Positions 54,080 to 64,000 of a stretch of DNA of 64,000 nt are shown one piece after another. The notes below the pieces were generated by a model that ran no database searches, had not been told where the DNA came from, and saw nothing but the letters and a program-made list of their open reading frames with translations. Location: the NCBI RefSeq assembly GCF_000002425.4, contig NC_037256.1, positions 14,563,153 through 14,627,152 of the forward strand, written 5' to 3'. The DNA comes from Physcomitrium patens. Its lineage: Eukaryota > Streptophyta > Bryopsida > Funariales > Funariaceae. The position numbers and the translations under genes are program-made. The number at the start of each line of letters is the position of its first letter. The stretch's first letter is position 1.

Positions 54080-55463
54080 TACAATATAATAAAAGCCATG
54101 TTATTAGATTTTAATTGGTTATAAAATATGATTAGATTACTACTTTGAAGTAGTTAGTTTAAAAGGGCTATTATTGAATTTTACTTTATATTTATAATAG
54201 TTTTTATATGTTTAGAGCCACCTTTCTTAAACATTGGTGATTCTTGAATTTTTTTTTTTATTTTTTTTATTTGGTATTTAAGGCACATACTATGTAAAAA
54301 TTATTAATATAAAAAAGATTAGAGAAAGATTTTTGTGTAGAAAGGTATAGTTAGGTCAACTATATGGATGAATAGAGATGGATGATAAAAATCTCCATTC
54401 TTATAGGCCAAAATTCATGCCGAATGGACTTCATGGAAGCTGCCTCAAGCCTTATTAGGAATTCAAGTTACTTGTTAGAGGCCATTTAAATTTAAGAGAC
54501 TATTGTCAAGAAGTTTAGTTTTTTGGCTATGATTTTGGTGCAAATTTTGTGTGATTTGGAGTTTTTATGAAGGAAATATTGGCATTCAAAGTCAAGGTGT
54601 TGATTTTATATCTGTTGTCACTCTTTTGGACATAACGAATGCCTAAAAAAAGTAATGAAGGATTGACAAGTAAGATTGCAGAGAGCACTTTTTTAGCTAG
54701 AGTTTTTATATATTAGCTCAAAATTTATAAGAATATGTATTATCATGTTACTAAAATTTATACACAAATTTTGTAACATTTAAAGTTTGGATTTTTGAGA
54801 TATAAAGAAAATAGTATTTAGATGCTTATAAATTAGGATTTAGAGTACTTGTTAGGATTTGTGAGATGCCAAATGATGAGAAGTAGATTTATGGTTCATT
54901 TTTGTTATGATAAAGCTTAAGGATAAATTCTATATTATCTAAAAATTTGAAAAAAATTGAATGTTTGAATCAAGAGACATAAATTTCTAAAATTCAAGAA
55001 AAAAAAATTCTTTGTAGGAAAAAAATGTTTTAAAAGGGCTTTGCTATAATTTGGACATTTTATGCAAAATAAAGGGATTTTTTAGAACCAATATTTTATA
55101 TATATGTGAATGATGGAAATATAGAGCTATGAAAAGATTATAATATAAAGATCAATTTTTGAAAGGAGATTATGGATTTTCTTTGAATATATTAGAAATC
55201 TAATTTATTGGCAAAGAATTAGTTATGATCTAGTATAGCAAAGAATGTTAGGACATTTCTAAATGATTTAGAAAGCCTTATATATAAAGCTTCTTAAATA
55301 TAAAAGAATTTTTATTAATAGAATATCTTTTGATATTATTATATTTTTTTGTCCTTTATAATAGGATTTTTTACTTCTTAAAATTTAACCAATAAATAAA
55401 AAATAAATTCTATATATTTAGGTACTTAGTATATACCCAGATAGCAAATCATATCATATGACA
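53997..55463 (+). mobile_element. A5 solo LTR, in K2
   Basis: A lone, older A-type LTR (about 1467 bp). It starts TATCATGTTGTGATTTGAC (compare A3 TGTCGTGTTGTGGTTCGG) and ends ATCATATGACA. The body matches A3, for example GATTTGGAGTTTTTATGA near 54554 and the CTGCC...CCTTATTAGGAATT block near 54441. It separates the K2 protease from the K2 nucleocapsid region. No duplication can be read safely. Confidence 0.83.
54035..54070. repeat. (AT)n microsatellite
   Basis: About 18 AT units near the left end of A5. A3 has only a short run of AT-rich bases at the same place, so it expanded after insertion. Confidence 0.9.
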
Positions 55464-56083
55464 TTATATAGATTTTTGTCTTTGCTATTGACTTTTGCTA
55501 TATAAGCATCTAATACTTGTAGATCAAAGATGTCTTTATAGAATTGATCTTCATAATTAAAGTTTTTGGTGCTACAAATATATCATTTGTTTATATCTAT
55601 GTTGTAAAATGGGTTGTAATTGTTAGTACTCTTCATTTTATAATTACAAAGTTAGAGTTTGGATTTGAAATCTTTAACGTGGTATAACATTATTTTAAAG
55701 TTAAATTTAATTAGCTTGAGCTTAAATTTTCTATTAGCAAAGTATTTGTTATTGTTAAAATTCTTATATTATTAGTTGTTGCAATTATGGAATTGATTGA
55801 GTGTGCCATATAATGCTATCGAAATCACATTTTGATAGTATTAAGGATTAGATTTGTATTCTAATAATAAGCTAGATTTATTAATATTGTAGCTTTTGAT
55901 ATATCTTTTAGAATTTAAGTTGTAGATTTTTTAATTCCTAAAGATAGTAATGCCATGTGTTTTAGATATATTATCCAATTTGCTAATATTTTGTATAGAA
56001 TTGTGGTTATATAGAATTGAATCAATAGCTCACAAGTACTTTATTTTTTTATGTAGTTAAACTTTCTATCTTTTTAGAGGTAT
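55464..56083 (-). pseudogene. K2: gag remains, minus strand
   Basis: On the minus strand this stretch has a possible decayed copia nucleocapsid (KIMLYHVKDFKSK in place of a CYHCGKxGHF knuckle, near 55640-55680) and Asn/Lys-rich gag-like sequence. I see no open frame above 50 codons. The assignment rests mainly on its position upstream (in minus direction) of the K2 protease. Confidence 0.4.
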
Positions 56084-56829
56084 TGTAGAATAGATATTAG
56101 TTCGTTTCTATAAGATATCGGTAAAATAGACTAATAATCCATAGAATAGTTAGTTCAGGAGGATGGATGATTGATTTAGTTATTAAAAGCGGTTAATTAC
56201 AGAATTATGGTTAAAATCTGGGAATCAAGAGCAGTTATATAAGAGTTGTAGAAGTTTGTTGGGTGCCAGACTGTGATAGTTATGAGCCGAGGTAAGCTTA
56301 GTGCTACCTCTTTGTTTCTTTTTTTTCTTTGTTGTTGAAGAATAATGGATAGTTTTTGAATATTGAGAAGTAAGTCTGTAGAATAAATCAGAGATTGATT
56401 TATGAGTTATTGATTATGTAATTCGAGTATTGAGTGATTGAATTATATGAGGAGTTATTGGAAGATTATGATTGTTTTTTATTGAGAGTTATGTGTATTT
56501 TGGACAAAAGAAGTTGGTAATTACAGAAATTCTATGAATTGAGATTGGTTGGACTGAAGTCTGTTATTTCTGGTGTTGGATGGATATTATGTATTTTGAG
56601 TGATCTTTTGAGAGTGCAAGGTTGCACACTGTTGTTATCAGTTGAAGAAGGAGTATTGTTATTGGGAGAAAGCATTGTAGTGTTTCTTAGTGTTTTAGTC
56701 GTTCGGAATACAGTTAATTGTGAGACCCTAACAAGTAAAACTCATGCACTTAATCTTTCCCTGTATTTGAATTCTCCTATACAAGTTTATTCTGAAAGAA
56801 ATTGTAGAATAAGTAAAACGACAATCACA
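56084..56829 (+). repeat. F3 5' LTR
   Basis: 746 bp, TGTAGAATAGATATTAG to ACGACAATCACA, the same length as the F4 LTR 62489-63234. It contains one copy of the 28-bp unit near 56266. The open frame 56539-56853 lies within the LTR and has no protein character that I can identify. Confidence 0.88.
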
Positions 56830-56832
56830 TTT

Positions 56833-56850
56833 TGGTCTCACTGTCGGGGA
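56833..56850 (+). promoter_or_regulatory. F3 primer binding site, possibly tRNA-Asp
   Basis: TGGTCTCACTGTCGGGGA stands 3 bases after the LTR end. Compared with the tRNA-Asp site of many plant Ty3/gypsy elements (TGGCGCCGTTGCCGGGGA), 12 of 18 positions agree. The primer is thus plausible but not certain. Confidence 0.5.
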
Positions 56851-57496
56851 TAGACAATAGCATTGAGTGTTAGGAATTAACTCTCGATTTAGTTAGATGG
56901 GAGATAGGAAGCAAATTCAATAGAATATAATGAAAGAATATGATTATTAAGAATGAGAACTTAACAGTAAAGAGAATACGATAGTCGAAAGAAAGAATAG
57001 AGAGATTGCAAGCAAGAAATTTGTTGCATAACAAGCAAGAATGGAAGTTAAAAAGGAATCATCAACAAAGTTGGATTAAACCATGGTTGCATGCCTATCG
57101 ACATATCCGAGTATATCCAAAAGCTGATCAACATCAAATATTTTAGCAGTATATACTGTTAGAGAAATATACTCGCGGAAAATTTGGTCAATTGACCAAT
57201 GTTTTTCTTGAGGCCATTAATTGCAAGTGGAGGAATCACAAAAGAATTAGGTACTCTATTAGATACGTTTCCAATAACAAAAGCTTCCAATTCCATCAAA
57301 ATTAGTTCCATAGAGTGGCATAAATTATTGGTCAATAAGGGCCAATATAGTGTATTTCAAAATCCATCATTTTCACTCTCAATTCAACCGACTAACTTAA
57401 TAAGGAACAATAATAGTAAATTGAGAAAAATTCAAAAATTTAGAACAATCAATTGGGAAAGGCGCTAGTTGTTTTGACAAAAGATTAAGTCGAACA
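56851..57496 (+). other. F3 leader
   Basis: About 650 bp of purine-rich leader between the primer site and gag, like the leader remnant of F1. A short open piece (57199-57468) has no recognisable domain. No other feature seen. Confidence 0.5.
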
Positions 57497-58079
57497 TTGT
57501 TCTCTTCAATGGCGATGGGTAGTCCAATGGTTCCAATAATAGTACAAATGGGTGATGTCAGCGATTGCACAACGAGCGTGGCTCCATTACCTACTTTTAG
57601 GGATTTTTTGGATGTGAATCCCAATCAACATTTGTCTCAGTTTCTGACAGCATGTGTAGCCAATAATAGAAGAACTGAAGATATTTAATTACGATGGTTG
57701 CCAGCAACCTTAAAAGACACGATATTTGAATGGTACAACTGTCAACCAGTGGATCAATTTCCCAATTAGGAAGCATTGAAGGATACATTTTTAATCCATT
57801 TTTGCCCAATTGGTTTTAAAAATCAACTTCGAGAAAGATTAATGACTAGCAAAATGGATCCAGGAGAGGCAATGGAATCATACTATGGTCATAAAGTAGA
57901 TATACTCTACAAGTGGCCAAATCACCAAATGCTAGAGGCTTTTGTATTGTCCATATTAATCAACGGATTGCACCCACCCGAAATAAAAAGGTTTGTAAAA
58001 GAGGCTCAACCAAATACGATAATTGCATCTCTTAATAGAGCCAAGGTTTGGGAGGAATGCCATTATGTTAAGTGGCCAT
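57497..58079 (+). pseudogene. F3 gag, N-terminal half
   Basis: Capsid of an F element: MAMGSPMVPIIVQMGD start, then TSVAPLPTFRDF, NQHLSQFLTACVANNRR, a stop by CAA to TAA at 57686, and the open piece 57776-58079 (FLIHFCPIGFKNQLRERL, AMESYYGHKVDILYKW, SILINGLHPPEIKRF, AKVWEECHY). It aligns with F1 gag on both sides of the solo LTR insertion there. At about 58079 the sequence enters the 26-bp array. Confidence 0.85.
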
Positions 58080-59030
58080 TAAATACAAGTTGAATATGAA
58101 AATAGAAAATTCAAGTTGAGCATGCAAATAGAAAATCCAAGTTGAGTATAGAAATGAAGAATGCAAGTTGAATATGAAAATGGAAAATACAAGTTCAGCA
58201 TGTAAATAGAGAATGCAAGTTAAGCATAGAAATATAGAATGCAAGTTGAACATGGAAATAGAGAATGCAAGTTCACCATGCAAATAGAGAATGTAAGTTG
58301 AGCATGAAAATCAAGAATGGAAGTTGAGTATGGAAATAGATAATACAAGTTTAGCATGGAAATAGAGAATACAAGTTAAATATGACAATAGAGAATGCAA
58401 GTTAAGCATGAAAATAGAACATCCAAGTTGAGCATGGGAATGGAAAATGAAAGTTCAGTATGAAAATGAAGTTTGCAAGTTGAACATGGAAATGGAGCAT
58501 AAAAGTTGAATATGGAAATTGAGAATGCAAGTTGAAAATCAAAATAGAAAATGTAAGTTGAGCATAGAAATAGAGAATGCAAGTTGAGTATGGAAATAAA
58601 GAATGTAAGTTGAGCATGAAAATGAAGAATACAATTTGAGCTTGGAAATAGAGAATGCAAGTTGAGCCTACAAATACAGAATGCAAGTTAAGGATAGAAA
58701 TATAGAATGCAAGTTGAACATAGAAATAGAGATTACAAGTTGAGCATACAAATAGAGAATACATGTTGAGCATACAAATAGAGAATGCAAGTTGAACATG
58801 GAAATAGAGAATGCAAATTCAATATGAAAATGAAGAATGCAAGTTGAGCATGAAAATATAGAATGTAACTTGAGCGTCAAAATGGAGAATGCAAGTTGAG
58901 CATGAAAATGAAGAATGTAAGTTAAGCATAGAAATAGAGAGTGCAAATTGAGCTTAGAAATAGAGCATGTAAGTTGAGCATAGAAATGGAGAATGTAAGT
59001 TAAGCATGAAAATAAAGATTGCAAGTCGAC
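58080..59030. repeat. 26-bp tandem array, about 36 copies
   Basis: Imperfect copies of AATGCAAGTTGAGCATGGAAATAGAG (26 bp; written as two halves AATGCAAGTTGAGC and ATGGAAATAGAG) run for about 950 bp up to the assembly gap. Because 26 is not a multiple of 3 and the unit lacks stops on the minus strand, every minus frame stays open, giving long repetitive reading frames there that are not genes. No relation to F sequence outside. Confidence 0.93.
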
Positions 59031-59056
59031 CTAGCATACAGCTATACGCACACGTT

Positions 59057-59156
59057 NNNNNNNNNNNNNNNNNNNNNNNNNNNNNNNNNNNNNNNNNNNN
59101 NNNNNNNNNNNNNNNNNNNNNNNNNNNNNNNNNNNNNNNNNNNNNNNNNNNNNNNN
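59057..59156. other. Assembly gap (100 N)
   Basis: Exactly 100 N. A round number suggests a gap of unknown true size. It lies at the end of the 26-bp array, where collapse of repeats is likely. Confidence 0.98.
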
Positions 59157-62100
59157 TAGGAAACAGGAGGGAGAGGAGCAAAGGGGTGCAATAATTGTTT
59201 TGATAGATAGATTGATTTAGTAAAATTTGAAGTTATTTTCATATTTTTAAATATATATATATATATATATAATATAAATTATAAAATATTATTTTAATAG
59301 TATTTTAATTTATCAATATTTATGAATTTTATTACTTAATATATAATATCTTAAGTAATTTTTACGTTATCTTTAAAAATATATCATTTATTTTTAATTT
59401 AATAGAAATACAAGGCTAAATAATATATTATTATTAAAATTTCAAACTTAAGTATATTTTATTGTATATATATATATATTAAAAAAATACTTTGACATAT
59501 ATTTAAATTATATTTTAATAGAAGTTCTAATATTTTTTATTTTTATTTTTAAATATTATCTTTTTTATATATTTTTGTTTATTTATTTATTTTAATGAAA
59601 GATTTGTTAAACCTTAGAAAGCTTTTTTAATATCAAAAGTAAAGTATTACATGTTGAAATTATGGTTGCAATTCTTTGTCTTTTAGAGGTATTACTTATT
59701 GAATATATCTATAATTAATAGTTTTATATTTTCAGAACATAAAAATATTAAAATGGTATTAAAATAATAAAATAAAATGTGGTTATGGTTTGAAAGTGTC
59801 ATTCTAAGATTAATGATATTATAAAATCACCAAATTTTTTGCAAAATAAATAACCAATGAAATATTATAAAAAAAATTATAAGTTATTTTACAATTATAA
59901 AATTCTATACTAAATATTTTTGTGTGACAACTACATAAAACTTAAATATATTATGATGGCATAGACCTCATATTGCTCCAAAGAATATTTAAATTTTTTT
60001 TATTATTTTTTATATAATAGTTTATATTCTTTATATAAAAAAAGAATTTAGTTAAAAATATTATTTTGATATTTCTATCTTATATTAAAAGGAATAAATT
60101 TAAATTACAATTTTGGAAATAAAAAAAACCTAAAATAAACTATTTAAGTATTATAGTTATTCTAAAAATATTTAGCTTCGAATTATTATTTTTGTTTTAA
60201 TAAAAAATATTATATGTTTTGAAAAGTCAATCATTCCTATGTGAATCTTAAATACAAACTAATTTTATAGTATTAAGTTTTTTGAATTTGAAAAGAATTT
60301 AAGTTCTATTTGATGATATTTTTTGTTCATTCCTATCTAGAAGGCAGATATAAAATCTATGGACTCTTGTTATAATAATTATTAGATAAATTTCCTTTAT
60401 TAATAATTATATAAAATTCTTCAATTATCACTTATTAAAACATATATATTGTTTTCAATTTCTTCAGATTTAATTATAAATATTTTAAAATCAATATTTA
60501 AATAATTTATCATTTATTTTATTTTATTTTATTTTTTATTGCAAAAGATTGTTTGAAAACTTCTTTATTCTTTGGCCTTGTGTAAAAAACTAATATGAAT
60601 AACAAAAAATAAAGCCAATTTATTTAATTTGATGATAATTGATGTTATAATAGATTTTTAATTGATAAAATATGAGTTCAAAGACTTCAATACATAGGAC
60701 TCAAGCATCATTTGACTTGCTGAATAGTTTTGTTTTTTTACATCTTAATTATATGGAATTATGTATTGTCCTAAAACTTGTAAAAACTCAATTATACTGT
60801 TATGCCATAATAGAAATAAATTTAGTGATACAAAATACATACAAATATACTATTAAGAATAAAAGCTTTAATCAAACAACCATGCAAAAAAAATAAATTA
60901 TTACGTTGTTACATCAATGATCTAAGATTTCATATATAAATTGACATATATATATTTAAACTATCTAATTATTATTAATTTATAAAGTTAATGATATATA
61001 TATTTTTTAATTTTTACATAATTTATTAAAGCTAAATAATAAAATTTAAAATTAAAAGAAATTATGTTTCTAATACATTCCCTAATGTTTTAAAGAAGCA
61101 TGATATAGACATTTTGTGAAAAGCCATGTCTAAATTGTAATTCAAAGGTTTAATTTTGGTCAAATAAAAATAAATTTGATTAAACAACTTGATTATTTTC
61201 TAAAGATACAATCAACTTCAAATTAGATAGAAGAATAAATTCTTTAATTTTTCAATAAAAAATACATTTAAAGGCTATAAAGTAGGAAAATAGAGTATCA
61301 AATTTAATACAAAAAGTTTGATCTAGGCACCAAAAGTATAATAAATTTAATTTCTTCTAATGCTCTTTGAGTGCGCTTTAATAAAAATTATCAAGAAATA
61401 ATAATAAAAAAATATTAAAAATTAAATTTATTATATTTTTGGTGCCTAAAAAACAAAAAAATAAATACATATTTTCTATAATGGCTTATTGTTCAATGAA
61501 TGGGTTCTGGTTGAATTTATGTTTTTTTATTAATATTCTTTACTTTTTTCAAATATCATCTAGTTTTTAATTATACATTTTTTTGCTATAAGTTATTTAT
61601 TATTTTCATCCTTTTAGATTATTATTCATTAGAAATTCATCCTTATACAAAGTAATTTACTTACATTATGTATATTCTTATCTTCATACTTGATGAAATA
61701 AAGTCTTTAATTTCTAACTTATGCTCCTAAAATTTTACATAGTATTAAAACTCAAATCTAAAGTAATTTCTTATTATTTTTGTTTAATGGGTTGATTTTT
61801 CTACAACTAAAAAATTCTTGATTTAGTTTCAAAAGTTACAAGTAAATCTAGACACTAATAAGTAGAAAGTAGCTCATCTATCAACATTAGCAGATCCGTA
61901 AGTTAGATTTAGATAAGTCTAATATTAGCAATTTCAAGTCAATTTAATATTAATATAACCATCTCCAAGTCATATCATCTTATATGCATTAGAAACTAAG
62001 ATAACTTGGTTTTTAAGAGCAAAGTCATGTTATTAAGAAAGAACTGGTATAAATATTAGACTATGCTTTTTATTGTTGTAGAATCTAATGAAGACAAAAA

Positions 62101-62488
62101 AAACAAGCATATTGTCTTTGGTACCATAAACAATAGTTTCAATAGATGTGTAGCTTTTAAATTGATTAAATGCTATGCCGATTCATATAAGTACTAGATA
62201 TCTCTATAAAAGATATAAAACTTGAATAATTTAGCTTATTAAATTATATTTATGGATAAAATATTTTAGTATAAAAAAATACAAAATAAATATGAATATC
62301 TTATAGACATAAAAGAAGTAGTTAATTTATTTAAAGAAGTCAATTTATCTATATTAAAGAAAATAGTAGTATTTTGTATCTTCAAATTTTTTTCAAATAA
62401 GTATAATATAGCCAAATAAATTATTCTAAATAAAAACAAGCTTTTAACTTATTTTAAACTTAAATCATGTTTCTTAAATGAATATACC
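59157..62488. other. AT-rich stretch without recognisable genes or elements
   Basis: About 3.3 kb of very AT-rich sequence with short (AT)n runs (59250-59270, 59466-59479) and A/T-rich low complexity. The open frames (for example 60672-60896) have no domain, no good start context and a composition like their surroundings. I see no LTR ends, no polymerase motifs and no RNA gene. It may be ordinary intergenic DNA or a transposon too old to read. Confidence 0.6.
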
Positions 62489-63234
62489 TGTGATTGTTGT
62501 TTTACTTATTCTACAATTCATTTCAGAATAAACTTATATACGAGAATTTGAATACAGAGAAAGACTAAGTGCATGAGTTTTGTTTGTTAGGGTCATACAA
62601 TTAACTGTATTCCGAACCACTAAAACACTAAGAAACACTACAATGCTTTCTCCCAATAACAATACTCCTTCATCAACTGATAACAACAGTGTGCAACCCT
62701 ATACTTTCAAAAGATCACTCAAAACACATAATTTCCATCCAACACCAGAAATAATAGACTTCACTCCAACCAATCTCAATTCACAGAATTTCTGTAATCA
62801 CCAACTTCTTTTTTCCAAAATACACACAGCTCTCAATAAACAAAAATCATAATCTTCCAATAACTCCTCATATAATTCAATCACTCAGTATTCCAATTAC
62901 ATAATCAATAACTCATAAATCAATCTTTGATTTATTCCACAGACTTACTTCTCAATATTCAAAAACTATCCATTATTCTTCAACAACAAAGAAAACAAAG
63001 AAATAAATAGGTAGCACCAAGCTTACCTTGGCTCATGACTATCATAGTCTGGCATCCAACAAACTTCTACAACTCTTATATAACTACTCTTGATTCCTAG
63101 ATTCTAACCATAATTCTGTAATTAACCACTTTTAATAACTAAATCAATCATCCATCCTCTTGAACTGACTATTTTATGGATTATTAGTCTATTTTACCAA
63201 TATCTTACAGAAATGAACTAATATCCATTCTATA
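62489..63234 (-). repeat. F4 3' LTR (minus strand)
   Basis: 746 bp, reading on the window strand TGTGATTGTTG to CCATTCTATA; in its own direction TATAGAATGGATATTAG to CAACAATCACA. It is the same subfamily and length as the F3 LTR. One 28-bp unit lies near 63030-63055. The internal part of the element lies to the right (63235-64000). Confidence 0.88.
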
Positions 63235-63249
63235 TAGCTTCACTCCTAT
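63235..63249 (-). promoter_or_regulatory. F4 polypurine tract (minus strand)
   Basis: The complement reads ATAGGAGTGAAGCTA just before the LTR, matching the F1 tract. Confidence 0.72.
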
Positions 63250-63374
63250 CTGTGCAGCGTCTTCGCAAACACACAATTGTTACCTTCTTAAAAACTACTT
63301 AATCAAACTCTACAAAATTACTATTTCTTTTGGCCCACCCAATTAATCATTTGCTACATTATCGAATATAGGTT

Positions 63375-63545
63375 CTACCAATTTGGTTCTAAATGAAAAT
63401 CTTCCTCCTCGTCCAATCTTTCTATCAACTACTTTCTCAATTGGTTTGAGAGATCTTCATTATACTTTCCCAATTCACTGAATTGAGCCTCCAATTTCAA
63501 GATCTGGGCATCCCGAAGTTCCAATTGATGTTGCTGCTGACTCAT
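63375..63545 (-). pseudogene. F4 downstream coiled-coil reading frame
   Basis: On the minus strand, ATG at 63545 opens MSQQQHQLELRDAQILKLEA, QFSELGKYNEDLSNQLRK, a stop (TAG, from CAG or CAA), then LIERLDEEEDFHLEPNW and TAG at 63375-63377. Leu at heptad spacing with many Gln/Glu/Lys indicates a coiled coil. It lies between integrase and polypurine tract, as does the longer F1 frame (46218-46628). The upstream codons may also belong to it. Role unknown. Confidence 0.62.
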
Positions 63546-63779
63546 CTATTTTAGAACATCTTCAATTGATCCTTATAACCGACTCTTCACTGTTAACTCT
63601 TAACTGGAACTACTATTCTCGAATACACAAGAAATACAAGAAAAATGACACTCCAGCCAATCCAAAATAACACCACAGAATGACTTTAATTCAGGCCCCA
63701 CTCCTATTCTTTTATTACCTGGTGATAATGACAACATGTTACCCATACTATCCGTTTTGCACCTCCCCCCAAAAAATGA

Positions 63780-64000
63780 AAACCTGTCCTAATTTTTATG
63801 TATTAAATAATTATAATCGATTTCCATTAATGTAGGTACTAAATCAATGGTCCATAAAATCCTTCAATTGAACAGATCCATTGGAAAAACCTTTAATCAC
63901 CCGATACAGCCCATGCTAGAAAACTTAAAATTTACTCGAAAAATGATTAAACTGGCTATCATACAATAATACCAAATCATTAGGTATAAAATTCTTCGGA
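63780..64000 (-). pseudogene. F4 integrase C-terminus (cut by window edge)
   Basis: The reverse complement reads PKNFIPNDLVLLYDSQF, then HGLYRVIKGFSNGSVQLKDF and INGNRL, matching the F1 integrase end (FIDLILLYDSRF, WHGPYQVIEGFPNDSIKLED, INGNRLKLYY). A TAA breaks the middle. The rest of F4 lies beyond the window. Confidence 0.85.

Noticed and set aside
56539-56853. 104-codon open frame
   Set aside because: It lies inside the F3 LTR and overlaps the primer site; the F4 LTR shows the reverse-strand counterpart as noncoding.
58068-59024. Several long minus-strand reading frames of repetitive Phe/Leu/Ser/Cys protein
   Set aside because: They are produced by the 26-bp tandem array, whose unit lacks stops on the minus strand in every phase; no start context and no independent coding sign.
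60672-60896. 74-codon open frame in the AT-rich region
   Set aside because: No domain, no relatives in the window, composition like the surrounding sequence.
62580-62852. 90-codon open frame
   Set aside because: Plus-strand shadow within the minus-strand F4 LTR.
1-64000. tRNA, rRNA or host protein-coding genes
   Set aside because: No cloverleaf with the A and B boxes of a tRNA gene, no rRNA-like stretch and no non-transposon protein was found on reading both strands; a weak gene with small exons in 59157-62488 cannot be excluded by eye.

Overview
This window is a graveyard of plant LTR retrotransposons, strongly AT-rich, with no host gene, tRNA or rRNA that I can support. The organism is a plant. 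The Ty1/copia element is of the Tork type, the Ty3/gypsy elements include chromodomain-bearing chromoviruses, and one family has an 18-base match to plant tRNA-Trp as its primer site. The mixture suggests a non-flowering land plant (moss, fern or lycophyte), but that is a guess. Nearly every reading frame is broken by stops that read as CAA, CGA, CAG or TGG turned into TAA, TGA or TAG, as expected from long-term deamination of methylated cytosine.

Labels used here: W = Ty3/gypsy family primed by tRNA-Trp; C = chromodomain Ty3/gypsy (chromovirus); F = a second Ty3/gypsy type with an FLDD reverse transcriptase; K = Ty1/copia; A = a family seen only as solo LTRs. Region 1-21382 is W1, entered at the left edge. 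It is split by K1 (3129-9258, TSD ATAAT), a W solo LTR (10383-12213, TSD ACGG) and C1 (13691-20912, TSD ATAAG). K1 and C1 each carry an A solo LTR. At about 21382 W1 ends abruptly, and broken ends of two more C-type elements follow (C5 21383-21987; C4 about 21988-23759). These sit on the truncated 5' LTR of W2.

W2 (23760-39171) carries C2 (29874-37605, TSD CAATG), and C2 carries an A solo LTR inside its reverse transcriptase. W2 itself sits in the gag of an older chromovirus, C3, which runs in pieces from 39172 to 52776. C3 is further split by a minus-strand W LTR (39628-47644) and a minus-strand A LTR (49857-51106). Inside that W LTR sits F1 (40930-47533, TSD ATTAT), and inside F1 gag sits another F-type solo LTR (41592-42362, TSD AATGG). 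The nest is therefore four levels deep.

From 52777 to 56083 are remains of a minus-strand copia element (K2) holding one more A solo LTR. F3 (56084-58079) has a 5' LTR, primer site and gag, then runs into a 26-bp tandem array and a 100-N assembly gap. Bases 59157-62488 are AT-rich with nothing recognisable. F4, on the minus strand, fills 62489-64000.

The observation I find most novel is a separate reading frame of about 141 codons between the chromodomain stop and the polypurine tract of the C elements. It is recognisable in five copies, is exactly 423 nt in two of them, and I cannot match it to any family. A second, weaker case is a small coiled-coil frame in the same position in F elements. 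A and W LTRs also share a conserved box near their 3' ends and 4-bp target duplications, which suggests that A elements are relatives of W.
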